This document shows, in pieces, positions 18,259 to 26,575 of a DNA stretch of 64,000 nt. Each line of letters opens with the position of its first letter. Position 1 is the first letter of the stretch. The stretch is from Candidatus Poribacteria bacterium (GTDB lineage Bacteria > Poribacteria > WGA-4E > WGA-3G). Below the pieces are notes generated by a model. The model had not been told where the DNA came from, ran no database searches, and saw only the letters and a list, made by a program, of their open reading frames with translations. A program made the position numbers and the translations under genes. The stretch spans positions 26,410 through 90,409 of the forward strand of contig JAJEDN010000079.1 in assembly GCA_022821495.1 (NCBI GenBank), in the 5' to 3' direction.

Positions 18259-18346
18259 TGAGCATATTAACCGGTTCTGAAATTATGCACCCTTTTCGTC
18301 TACGTATTGGATCATTAATTATAAAAGTAGATATTCAAACGTTTTT

Positions 18347-18379
18347 AACCCCCTAAATCCCCCTTATCAGGGGGACTTT
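18347..18379. repeat. CCCCCTAAATCCCCC core repeat with hairpin
   Basis: Same core as inside the element at 7089-7234, with a CCCCCT-tatc-AGGGGG hairpin and a trailing GACTTT. It lies between permease A2 and the secreted protein at 18458. Confidence 0.6.
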
Positions 18380-18457
18380 GAGTCCTATTATAGAGACTCC
18401 ATTTCAAGGGGAAATATGTTTAAACCCGTCAGCACTAACGAAGGAGAGATAACGAAA

Positions 18458-19222
18458 ATGAGAAGTAAAAACGTTTTTAAAATGCTCACATTTTTGACAG
18501 TTGTGGGTATCGTCACTTTTTGGGGGAACCAAGTGAATTCACAAACTCATACCTTCATAGAATCAATAGAAGGCATGTCAACACCAGATACCATTCCTGA
18601 AAAATATCCTGAAGCGTATGACGGACCGCAAACCGTGAAGGGATTGATGAACGCCTTTGATGCGGCGTACAACCAAAAGTTTTCAAAGGCGAAGGTAGTG
18701 GCACTTTGGGATGGTGTTGCTTATAGCAGTGAACTTGCAATTAGAGGTGAAATAGATGCGAGACATTCGCGCGTAGAGTGGCTCCAGATGCTTTTGCAGA
18801 GAGGTATCACTATAGAGGATTTCGACGCTTATAGGATCTATCTATCAAAACGACATACTTTGGCATTTTTGGAGGATAATCCGGATTTACGGAAAATCGG
18901 GTTTCGCGGTATGCCTGTAACGGATGATCCGGAAGCTTATAAAGTCGCTTATATTGATAAACTGGTCGCCAAACGGATTGAGGACCACAAGAAACAGATG
19001 GTGCGCGCAAAAAAACAGATTGAACGCGCCGAGGAACGGATTGTGCGCGCCAAGAAACACCCCAATCCGAAACAAGTTGAACACGCCAGAAAACAGATTG
19101 AGGACGCGACAAAACAACTCAGACGCGCCCAAGAGGCTTTAGAACGTTTCCAGAATCCGGCATCGTCACCTCAGAAACCAAAGTGGAATAGAATAAAGAA
19201 GTCCACCTATCCGGCTTTATAG
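18458..19222 (+). CDS. Secreted hypothetical protein, paralog 2 of the secreted/permease unit
   Basis: 254 residues. ATG 18458 is preferred over 18416 because GGAGAG lies upstream and the signal peptide (VFKMLTFLTVVGIVTFW) starts directly after it. It shares with the 8732 protein the blocks GPQTV..LM.AFD, EIDARHSR.EWLQMLLQRGIT, RHTLAFLEDNPDL and the basic tail ending KKSTYPAL. The C-terminal region is a long charged coiled coil with repeated AKKQIERAEER-type units. Directly downstream is the 3' end of a lost permease, showing that this gene once had the same partner arrangement as copy 1. Confidence 0.8.
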   Translation: MRSKNVFKMLTFLTVVGIVTFWGNQVNSQTHTFIESIEGMSTPDTIPEKYPEAYDGPQTVKGLMNAFDAAYNQKFSKAKVVALWDGVAYSSELAIRGEIDARHSRVEWLQMLLQRGITIEDFDAYRIYLSKRHTLAFLEDNPDLRKIGFRGMPVTDDPEAYKVAYIDKLVAKRIEDHKKQMVRAKKQIERAEERIVRAKKHPNPKQVEHARKQIEDATKQLRRAQEALERFQNPASSPQKPKWNRIKKSTYPAL

Positions 19223-19234
19223 GCATTTTTGGGC

Positions 19235-19429
19235 TACTCTGTTAATGCTTCCGCAAGATCGTGGAACCCAAAAACCGATATCCTCAAAATCACGCAGCCC
19301 CCACCTCTGGAAACTCCAACCTTAGGTGAGACCTTTCGGCAATCGATGGCGGATATCCTGTTACTCTGCTGCTTTGCGGTCGTGTCAACAACTGTGGCGT
19401 TCCTGAAATTCTCCCGTTCAGATATTTGA
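19235..19429 (+). pseudogene. 3' remnant of a third ABC-2 permease (A-type)
   Basis: The frame ending at 19429 encodes KITQPPPLETPTLGETFRQS, then ILLLCCFAVVSTTVAFLKF, matching the last 55 residues of the permease at 16852 (QITQPPPLETDTLVETFRQS, LLLCFFAVTLTIVAFLKF). About 400 upstream codons are missing, and there is no ribosome site or plausible start. It lies 12 bases after the secreted protein, exactly where a permease follows in copy 1. It is therefore a truncated copy left by deletion. Confidence 0.85.
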
Positions 19430-19694
19430 CCATTAGATATGTTGTCAATAGTTATACCTTTTGTGTAACTTTTTTCAACACATTGCTTTTTCTGAATTTC
19501 TCATGAAATCAGGAGTTAACCCACTAAAATGCCTCCGAAATCCGACAATATTAAAAATAGTGCAACCTTTTTGCCCTTAAAACGCGTCTTATGACATAAG
19601 CATATATTGTCTGAAGTTTAAAAAAACGAGGTTGAAAGGATGTAACGCCTCTGAATTAGGACAGCAGAAAGGGGACAGAAGAAGTAGGGCTTGC
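19430..19694. other. Intergenic stretch upstream of the ABC ATPase
   Basis: No gene is supported between the permease remnant and the promoter before the ATPase. A GTGTAACTTTTTTCAACACA element near 19463 resembles the -35 half of the ECF-like sites at 8620 and 15085 but lacks a clear -10 half. Confidence 0.4.
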
Positions 19695-19723
19695 TTGAAT
19701 ACAGCCCAATTTTTTGGTATTAT
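19695..19723 (+). promoter_or_regulatory. Predicted sigma70-type promoter for the ABC ATPase gene
   Basis: TTGAAT (19695-19700), 17-base spacer and TATTAT (19718-19723), about 35 bases before the ATPase start. This would allow the ATPase, NEW3-like protein and TolC to be expressed independently of the permease genes upstream. Confidence 0.6.
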
Positions 19724-19758
19724 ATCCATAGAAGTAAATCAACCATAGGAGAAACCCG

Positions 19759-20493
19759 ATGTTAGAAACCCGTGAACTCACGAAAGTCTACAATGAAAGC
19801 GTTTTAGCCGTCAACGAATTGAACATGAAAGTGGATGATGGTGAAATCTATGTCGTCCTCGGTGCGAACGGTGCCGGTAAAAGCACTACGATTTCCATGC
19901 TGCTGAACTTCATCGAACCGACAAGTGGCACCGCGCTGATAGACGATATTGAGATTCCGAAGTTCCCACTGGAGGCGAAGAAGCATCTCGCTTACGTCTC
20001 AGAGAATGTTGAACTCTATCGGAATTTCACAGCACGACAAAATCTCTCCTTTTTTGCGAAACTCGGTGGACGCAAGAAAGTATCGAACGAGGAACTCGAT
20101 GCGACCCTTGGACGTGTCGGTTTACCCGAGGAAGCCTTTACACGGCGCGTCAAGACATTCTCGAAAGGGATGCGTCAACGTTTAGGTATCGCGATTGCGA
20201 TCATGAAGAACGCAAGAGCCGTGTTACTTGATGAGCCGACTTCAGGCTTGGACCCGAAGGGTGGTGCTGATTTTCTGAATCTGCTTCGCGAGTTAAAAGA
20301 AGAAGGGAAAGCCATCTTCATGTCCACGCACGATATCTTCCGTGCTAAGGAGATTGCCGATAGGATCGGCATTCTGGTGCAAGGTAACCTTGAGCGGGAA
20401 TTGACGCGTGATGAGATTCAAGCAGAGGATCTTGAGGCGTTGTATCTGCATTATGTTGCTGGATACGAACCCGAGGAAGATGCCACCGAGTAA
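19759..20493 (+). CDS. ABC transporter ATP-binding protein
   Basis: 244 residues, complete. Walker A LGANGAGKST near residue 34, signature FSKGMRQRLGIA, Walker B VLLDEPTSGLD and switch histidine STHD are all present. It is of the DrrA/CcmA type that pairs with ABC-2 permeases for export or membrane modification. It is the only ATPase in the window, against six intact ABC-2 permeases, and may energise several of them. The NEW3-like gene follows after 21 bases, and TolC soon after. Confidence 0.93.
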   Translation: MLETRELTKVYNESVLAVNELNMKVDDGEIYVVLGANGAGKSTTISMLLNFIEPTSGTALIDDIEIPKFPLEAKKHLAYVSENVELYRNFTARQNLSFFAKLGGRKKVSNEELDATLGRVGLPEEAFTRRVKTFSKGMRQRLGIAIAIMKNARAVLLDEPTSGLDPKGGADFLNLLRELKEEGKAIFMSTHDIFRAKEIADRIGILVQGNLERELTRDEIQAEDLEALYLHYVAGYEPEEDATE

Positions 20494-20513
20494 AACAGGG
20501 AAAGGTGAAACAA

Positions 20514-20645
20514 CATGGAAGGATGGAGGAAGCGGCAAAAAAATGGAAGAATGAAGCAGAGAAGGGAAGATTGGAAGAATGGAAAGAAGGACGGAAATAA
20601 CAGACTCCCACCTTTCCACGCTTCTACCCTTCCATCCGAGGACTT
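20514..20645. repeat. Purine-arm/pyrimidine-arm dispersed repeat, copy 2
   Basis: The left part is almost pure GGAAG/GGATGG/AAGAATGG purine runs, and the right part has CCTTTCCACGCTTC and CCTTCCATCC pyrimidine runs. This copy covers the start codon and first 40 or so codons of the NEW3-like reading frame. Confidence 0.6.
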
Positions 20646-22980
20646 CCAGTTTTTGACGCGCATGCTGATTTTCATTATCGCAATGGGGATGCTGCTGCCA
20701 AGTGCGCTGTTTGAGGGCAGATTGGCGGCAGAGACGGAAGAATCCACACCGCCTAATGGAAACAGCACGAAAACCAGAGATGAGCAAGACCGGCATATCA
20801 AGATAGAAATCGAGCGGCAGAAGATGAAATCAGCAGAAAGGCTGATGACAATAAAGAAAATTGAGCTCGAAAAACTCCAAGCGATGATGAAGGAGGAAAA
20901 CAACATCGTCACCGTCGCTGAAGTGAATACCGCAAAGGAAGGCTACGAAACGGCGGTCTCTGAATATGAACAAGCAAAACTGGAGCTGCAACGCGTAGAG
21001 CTTGAATCGCTACAAGATGAATGGCACATCAGCGTTGAAGAGACCAGTTTATATGAATCTCGCGATGGCAGAGAGATGTTCTCGATTACCCTGCGCAACA
21101 ACTCATCGCCTGTCAAACTCGTCGAAAGTTCCGAAGTCGTCGGACAAGATATTATCATCAGTGCACAGATTGATGATATCTTCGTCACAATTAGAGAGCA
21201 AGAGAGTTATGGCTCCAGTGGTGCGATTATCACCGAACCTTATGAACAACGCATTGAGACGCTCAAAGAAGATGAATCTGTCACTCTGAAGTTTGAGCTG
21301 ATAAAAGAGAATATACGAGATGTCGTCGTGGAGTTAAAATACTCCGGGCGCGAGGAAAATAAGAACATCCACCTGAGTCAGGAAGATCCGTATATCTCTG
21401 TGGTGTCGGCGCGGCGTTATAAAGAAGGCGACCGTCGACGGCTGGAAGTTGTTCTCAGATACGGGGCGTTAAATGACGAAACAGCGGATGATGAAACAGA
21501 GGTAATAGATACAACCACAGCAGCCGATGATGAAACAGAGGTAGTAGATACGACCACAGCACAAGAAATTAACAACATCTATGTCTCTATCAAAGACGAT
21601 ACGGCTGCTATCATCGGTTTTCCTTATGAACATCGTATTCCGACGCTGAAAGATGGAGAGGAAAAAACGCTTGATTTTGAACTGCGACGGAATGTGGACA
21701 GCGTCACCGTGAGTCTGACATACCTTGAGGAGGAAAATCCGTATAAAATCCACCTTGAGGAGGACACACGCCATATCTCTATTCTGAGTGCGAAGAAGTT
21801 TCGGGTTGCCAGCAACACAGGCGGACAGATGATGGTAACGCTTCAGTTAAAGAACACATCTACAACTGAAGCGATGTCGATCAATGCGACCCCTGAAGAG
21901 ATCGCTGCCGCAAATGAGATTCGCTCGATTTATGTCTCCTTACTCGATACGGTTGATGGCACGAACATCGTCAAACCTTATGAGGCGAAGATTCCGGTTC
22001 TCGGTTACAATGAAACTGTGGAATTAACGTTCCAACTCCAGAAAGATGTCGAGAGCCTGCAGGTCTCGCTGAACTATCCCGAGCTTGAAATGCCAGAGAC
22101 GCGGTTGATCTATCTCCAAAAAGAGTCCGCGCTGGATGTGGTAAACGTCAGTTCACTCCGTTTTTCGCAAGAAGGGAATCTCGGGAGCAGCGTCACCTAC
22201 GATCTAACGCTGGATCGGTTGGCAGAAACGGAAAATACATTCCAGTTGCGCGTTATTAACCTACTCAACCGTCTCTCTTTTGAGTTTCAAGACCCAGAAA
22301 CGCAGTCTCGACAGTCTCAGGTGAAATTTACGCAGGAACAGTCAAAGCGGAATCTGTCCCTGATCGTCTATTTGCCCGAAGAATTGGATGCCTCCTACCT
22401 TGATAGCACCCTTGAGTTTTATGTCGCAGTCCTTGATGAGGCAGAAGCCAACGAACTGGGGGGTGTCAACAATCGGTTGGACGATCTACCTGCTGAACAG
22501 ATTGCGAGTATACAAGGCGGTGTAGAGCGGTTTGAACTCATTCCAAAGGGTGTGCCGGAGATCGAAGTGTTCGTGCAGAATGCCTTCCAGACGATCAAAA
22601 TAGGCGAAGAGGTTAATATGACAGCGACGCTAAAGAACATCGGGACCCGCGATCTCGTTGACATTCGTATGATCGTTGACGTTAACACCGATTGGAAATA
22701 CACCGTTGTCCCGGAAGTTATCAGTTCACTCATTCGGAATGAGGAAAAAGAGATACAGCTGACGCTGAGTCCACCTTCAGACATCGGGGTCGGCGAATAT
22801 CAGGCGAAGTTGAATGCCGAAGTCACCGTTGATAACCGTAAGTTTGAGGCACGCGACCGCTCGATCACGGTGCAAGTTGAATCAAAGACGCAGATGTCGG
22901 TGACAACACTGCTGTTTGGCGCTCTGATCCTCCTGATGATTGCGATTGTCATCGTTACAATCCGTATTAGCCGACGTTGA
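20515..22980 (+). CDS. Membrane-anchored protein with NEW3-like domain, linked to ABC transporter
   Basis: 821 residues from ATG 20515, which has AAGGTG 9 bases upstream. About 40 N-terminal residues are encoded by a repeat element, so ATG 20662 (MLIFIIAMGMLLPSALFEG, a signal peptide) is the other candidate. A coiled coil follows (about 90-170), then several Ig-like beta domains, a conserved NEW3-like domain (KGVPEIEVFVQNAFQTIKIG ... MTATLKNIGTRDLVDI), and a C-terminal membrane span (LLFGALILLMIAIVIVTI) with RR outside it. It is probably held in the cytoplasmic membrane facing the periplasm. Two 39-bp tandem units at 21484-21561 encode DDETEV.DTTTA twice. It sits between the ATPase and TolC and probably belongs to that export system. 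Confidence 0.82.
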   Translation: MEGWRKRQKNGRMKQRREDWKNGKKDGNNRLPPFHASTLPSEDFQFLTRMLIFIIAMGMLLPSALFEGRLAAETEESTPPNGNSTKTRDEQDRHIKIEIERQKMKSAERLMTIKKIELEKLQAMMKEENNIVTVAEVNTAKEGYETAVSEYEQAKLELQRVELESLQDEWHISVEETSLYESRDGREMFSITLRNNSSPVKLVESSEVVGQDIIISAQIDDIFVTIREQESYGSSGAIITEPYEQRIETLKEDESVTLKFELIKENIRDVVVELKYSGREENKNIHLSQEDPYISVVSARRYKEGDRRRLEVVLRYGALNDETADDETEVIDTTTAADDETEVVDTTTAQEINNIYVSIKDDTAAIIGFPYEHRIPTLKDGEEKTLDFELRRNVDSVTVSLTYLEEENPYKIHLEEDTRHISILSAKKFRVASNTGGQMMVTLQLKNTSTTEAMSINATPEEIAAANEIRSIYVSLLDTVDGTNIVKPYEAKIPVLGYNETVELTFQLQKDVESLQVSLNYPELEMPETRLIYLQKESALDVVNVSSLRFSQEGNLGSSVTYDLTLDRLAETENTFQLRVINLLNRLSFEFQDPETQSRQSQVKFTQEQSKRNLSLIVYLPEELDASYLDSTLEFYVAVLDEAEANELGGVNNRLDDLPAEQIASIQGGVERFELIPKGVPEIEVFVQNAFQTIKIGEEVNMTATLKNIGTRDLVDIRMIVDVNTDWKYTVVPEVISSLIRNEEKEIQLTLSPPSDIGVGEYQAKLNAEVTVDNRKFEARDRSITVQVESKTQMSVTTLLFGALILLMIAIVIVTIRISRR

Positions 22981-22999
22981 GGAATAGCCGTCAGTACGG

Positions 23000-23026
23000 A
23001 AAGGAAAACCCGTCGGGTTTTCCTTT
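23000..23026. terminator. Strong intergenic hairpin, possible terminator or attenuator
   Basis: AAAGGAAAACCC and GGGTTTTCCTTT pair over 12 bp with a 3-base loop, 20 bases after the NEW3-like stop and 22 bases before the TolC start. The 3' arm is T-rich but no separate T tract follows, so it may modulate rather than end transcription. Confidence 0.45.
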
Positions 23027-23047
23027 CAATTGAAATGGAGATTGAAG

Positions 23048-24421
23048 ATGAACAAAAGGTTGACGGCACTTGCGGTCTGTCTACTTCTGAGTATTGTGGG
23101 TGCCGTCTCAGCACAGCGACTGATCTCGCTTCAACCCGCACGCGCAATAGAACTCGCCTTACAGAACAACGAGACAGTCAAAAAAGCCGAGAAAGTATTA
23201 GAACGTGCGAAGGCAAACCTCCGTGTATCCAAAGCCGTGTATCTACCACAAGTGGGACTCACCAGCGAATATCAACGTCAAAAAGATGGCGATATTGATG
23301 AGAGAGACTATCTCACCCGCGCACAAATGAGCGTCCTCTTTGCCCAATTCGGCGAAATCCCTGCCGGACTCGACGCAGCACAAGAAGAGGTCCGCAAAAC
23401 AGAGATCGAATACGAACGGGTAAAAAAAGAGAGTGTTCACGCTGTTCGGAATATCTGGCACAATATCATCTTGACCCAAGAAGAAATTGAACAACGCCGC
23501 GCGATTGAGATAAAGTTGAAGGAAAAACTCAAAGGCACACAACTCAAGCAAGAAGAAAAACGGATCGGTTTCCTGAGTCGCCTCAATACGGAACTTGAAC
23601 TCTCAGAACAGCAGCTCGCACTCAACGAACTCCAACGACGGCTTGATGTGGATACCGCCGAACTCATTAGACTCACCGGACTTGATCCACTCGCACAGGT
23701 CGCGCTCTCAGACGCTCTCCCTGATGACGATGTGACGCTGGAGGCCGCCGTTGAACTCGCACTTGGAAACAGCCTTGATTTACGCGATCTACGCGGTGAT
23801 ATGATACGGCAAGAACGCCTCGCTGGGGAGACAATTTGGAACCGATTTCCCGAACTCTCTGCTGAGGCACGCTACAAGGATCTCCATGTGCTGCTGGAGC
23901 AACACCAGCAGAACCGGACCTGGGACGCAAAGGCACTCTACGATCCAATCATATTTGATCGTGAACGAGATGCATCAAGCATGTTTGAGACGAACCCCCG
24001 CACTCAGGACGGATGGGAGGTCCGCTTCAACCTCAATATCCCGCTGTATGATGGAAAAAAGACGACGAACCTTCGCGCTGCAGAACTCGCAGAACTGGAA
24101 CGACTCCAATTTGCGTACGGTGAAAAAACGAAATTGATCCGCGTCGCCGTGAGACGCGACTATCGCGCTGTGGCGAATGCGAAAGAACGGATGGAGATTG
24201 AGGCGCAGCGATTGGATATCCGTGAACGCTATCTACGGACAATAGAGCGGGTACTCGACGAAGTTACGTTTGATATTCCAGGTTATCAAGGATTGACTTT
24301 TAACGACGCGTTTCAAGCACAAGCACAATTCACAGAGACGCAACGTGTCTTTTATCAGGCGCGCCGAGACTACGCACGAGCAAAAGAACAACTCCGAGAA
24401 ACAATGCAATGGATCGAATAA
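23048..24421 (+). CDS. TolC family outer membrane efflux protein
   Basis: About 457 residues. ATG 23048 has GGAG 7 bases upstream; a TTG at 23030 precedes it without a ribosome site. Signal peptide LTALAVCLLLSIVGAVSAQ. The two long helical OEP repeats are visible (AIELALQNNETVKKAEKVLE and AVELALGNSLDLRDLRGDM as repeat openings), with strand segments VGLTSEYQRQ and VRFNLNIPLYDG. Size and layout fit TolC-like channels. It is placed downstream of an ABC ATPase and the NEW3-like protein and probably provides the outer membrane exit of that system. The organism would thus be diderm. Confidence 0.9.
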   Translation: MNKRLTALAVCLLLSIVGAVSAQRLISLQPARAIELALQNNETVKKAEKVLERAKANLRVSKAVYLPQVGLTSEYQRQKDGDIDERDYLTRAQMSVLFAQFGEIPAGLDAAQEEVRKTEIEYERVKKESVHAVRNIWHNIILTQEEIEQRRAIEIKLKEKLKGTQLKQEEKRIGFLSRLNTELELSEQQLALNELQRRLDVDTAELIRLTGLDPLAQVALSDALPDDDVTLEAAVELALGNSLDLRDLRGDMIRQERLAGETIWNRFPELSAEARYKDLHVLLEQHQQNRTWDAKALYDPIIFDRERDASSMFETNPRTQDGWEVRFNLNIPLYDGKKTTNLRAAELAELERLQFAYGEKTKLIRVAVRRDYRAVANAKERMEIEAQRLDIRERYLRTIERVLDEVTFDIPGYQGLTFNDAFQAQAQFTETQRVFYQARRDYARAKEQLRETMQWIE

Positions 24422-24453
24422 CATACCACTAAAGAGACTCGCACGGAGGAAAC

Positions 24454-25065
24454 ATGAGAGATACTTCAACAATACACCCTGAACTCAACCATTTTGATGA
24501 GCAGGAACTTGTCACGCGCGCTCAGAATGGCGATACAGAGGCGTTCAACCCACTTTTGCGTAAATATCAGCAGAAGATTTTTCGCCTGATTTACCGTCAG
24601 GTTCATGACCATGAAACAGCGAAAGACCTCTGTCAAGAGGTCTTCCTCAAAGCATGGCAAGCGTTGCCAAAATTCAACGGACAATCTGTGTTCTATACTT
24701 GGCTCTACAAAATTGCTGTCAATTGCAGTATTGACTTCCTCCGCAAACAAAACAAGCAGATTATTTTCGCCTGTGAAGCATTACCCCAAAATGCAGACGA
24801 TGTCCTGCCGATGATCCAGATGCAGCCATCGCCGTGTCAAATCCTTGAGAAGGAGGAACTTGGGCACACTATCCGTAGAGCAGTGCATCAATTGCCACTT
24901 AGCCAACGTCGCATGTTTCGTTTGCGGTACTTTCATGAACTCCCGATAAAGCAAATTGCCTTACGCATGAACAAGTCGGAGAGCACTGTTAAAACGACCT
25001 TGCACCATGCCCGCCAAAAACTCCAAAATATATTGCGTCCTTACCTTCAAAACGAACCGCTATGA
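24454..25065 (+). CDS. ECF-type RNA polymerase sigma factor
   Basis: 203 residues. Sigma region 2 (FRLIYRQVHDHETAKDLCQE, then KAWQALPKF and WLYKIAVNCSIDFLRKQ) and region 4 (AVHQLPLSQRRMFRLRYFHE, then ESTVKTTLHHARQKL) are complete. GGAGG precedes the ATG. No anti-sigma factor gene is adjacent: the next gene is a convergent permease. It may recognise the paired ECF-like sites at 8620 and 15085, which lie in front of export-locus genes (inference). Confidence 0.93.
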   Translation: MRDTSTIHPELNHFDEQELVTRAQNGDTEAFNPLLRKYQQKIFRLIYRQVHDHETAKDLCQEVFLKAWQALPKFNGQSVFYTWLYKIAVNCSIDFLRKQNKQIIFACEALPQNADDVLPMIQMQPSPCQILEKEELGHTIRRAVHQLPLSQRRMFRLRYFHELPIKQIALRMNKSESTVKTTLHHARQKLQNILRPYLQNEPL

Positions 25066-25082
25066 GGCGGACACCTCGGAGC

Positions 25083-26561
25083 CTATTTCACTTCACTCAC
25101 AATAAAAGAGACTTGCGCGATAATAAAGAATAGTAGATTAAACAGCACCAACAACCCGACTTGGGTTAAAACGCTACGGTAAGAGATCTGCTCCTCAAAG
25201 ACAGGCACAGCGTCCGGATTCACGGGCTTCTGAGATAATCCTTCTCTTACAGGATAGATATGTAAGCTTTCAGGATCGCTCTGATCTTCCGTTTTGATGA
25301 AGTCTATGAACGTCTGGCGATACCGGCGTGCCTGTTTGACAAAATTCATATAACTGACAATACCTGTGTTCGCAAGCCCTTCCATCGCGTATTGAAAAGT
25401 CGCTATTGGTGAGATTTGGGTGATGTCGCGGGCGAGCTGTACCTGCTGAAACTGACTGTCGATCTGTCCATCAGCAAATCGGGTTTTCGTCTCTATCTCT
25501 CTGGTGAAGTAGGTTGCCCAGAGACGCGTCGCTTCAGGATTCTCAACAGACGCTGCCTTGCTTAACTTAGATGCCGTTTCTCCTAACCCGTTATACGGAC
25601 TGGCTCCACCGTGTGGACGAAATTCATCTCTCAACTGCCCCAACTGCGCTTCCTTCTGCATTGAGACTTCGTCAACTGACAAGATCGGATTAAGATTGCC
25701 GACAAAAGTACCCAACAGGCTTGGAAATACAAACGTCAAGCAAACCCAGGTTAATAACAACCACACTAAACTTGTAATAGGATTCGAGACGCGACTGGAG
25801 AAAAACAGCCCCAGAAAGATAAAAATAGAGAGATGTAGCGCGAACACTGCCACCATCCCTAAAATCCTCAGCGAATCTTCTGACGCAAACGGAATATTTC
25901 CGGAGAGAAGAATAAACAATAGATTCATCAGGATGCCAATCAAAAGCGGCACCATGAGTGTAAAAAACGCGCCGAGGTATTTTCCTAATAATACCTGTCC
26001 GCGCGAGATAGTGTTGGACATTATGAGACTTAGTGTGCCGCGCGACCGTTCTCCAGCAATAGCATCAAAGGTGAACAAGATCGCGAAAAAACTCATCAGC
26101 ATACCGATGAAAACCCAATCGATTTTAATCCGCTGCATCGTGCCACGCGCCTTGCTCTGCAAAGGATACTCTAATGTCCACGGTGGTGTCCATTCGTAAT
26201 CTTCCGTCTCATATTGACCGGTTCGACTCCATGAACCGCCACTCACCATTGTAACAGAACGTGGTATCTGAGCATTTGCTCCATCGGCACAGAAAATCAG
26301 TCGACTTGGAGATTTTGAAATCTCTCCGGGTCCTACGAGTGCTAACTCCGCCAAACTTTTATTGGCGGCATCTTCGATATGTTTTGTCTTCTGTGTCTCC
26401 TGTCGGTTATGGGTATTGACTTGCGCCATGTAGCCGTCGCCACCGAGACTGTACATCAGCGCGTTTACCAGAAATAGAACAGGCAGCAGAATTATCATCA
26501 AGGCGAACCGCAGCGTCGTGAGATTGTGATGAATCTCTTTCTTCGCAATCTGTCCAATCAT
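25083..26561 (-). CDS. ABC-2 type transporter permease, copy C1
   Basis: 492 residues. Membrane span 1 (FALMIILLPVLFLVNALMY), an external loop of about 110 residues, then KIDWVFIGMLMSFFAILFTF followed by DAIAGERSRGTLSLIMSN and more spans, and a last span at the C-terminus (VGLLVLFNLLFFIIAQVSF). The loop shares GPGE..K.PS.L.F.ADG.NA..P and a WS..G pattern with the permease at 30935, so the two are paralogs. It follows the permease at 26576 after 14 bases, forming a probable heterodimer pair. No ATPase is adjacent on this strand. Confidence 0.87.
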   Translation of the reverse strand: MIGQIAKKEIHHNLTTLRFALMIILLPVLFLVNALMYSLGGDGYMAQVNTHNRQETQKTKHIEDAANKSLAELALVGPGEISKSPSRLIFCADGANAQIPRSVTMVSGGSWSRTGQYETEDYEWTPPWTLEYPLQSKARGTMQRIKIDWVFIGMLMSFFAILFTFDAIAGERSRGTLSLIMSNTISRGQVLLGKYLGAFFTLMVPLLIGILMNLLFILLSGNIPFASEDSLRILGMVAVFALHLSIFIFLGLFFSSRVSNPITSLVWLLLTWVCLTFVFPSLLGTFVGNLNPILSVDEVSMQKEAQLGQLRDEFRPHGGASPYNGLGETASKLSKAASVENPEATRLWATYFTREIETKTRFADGQIDSQFQQVQLARDITQISPIATFQYAMEGLANTGIVSYMNFVKQARRYRQTFIDFIKTEDQSDPESLHIYPVREGLSQKPVNPDAVPVFEEQISYRSVLTQVGLLVLFNLLFFIIAQVSFIVSEVK

Positions 26562-26575
26562 CTGTTTCTCCTTTT

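Noticed and set aside
19229..19429. A small independent membrane protein of 66 residues
   Set aside because: The sequence matches the C-terminal end of the neighbouring permease and lacks a ribosome site, so it is a remnant.
24466..24750. Minus-strand frame opposite the sigma factor
   Set aside because: It is an antisense shadow of a full ECF sigma gene with a clear ribosome site.
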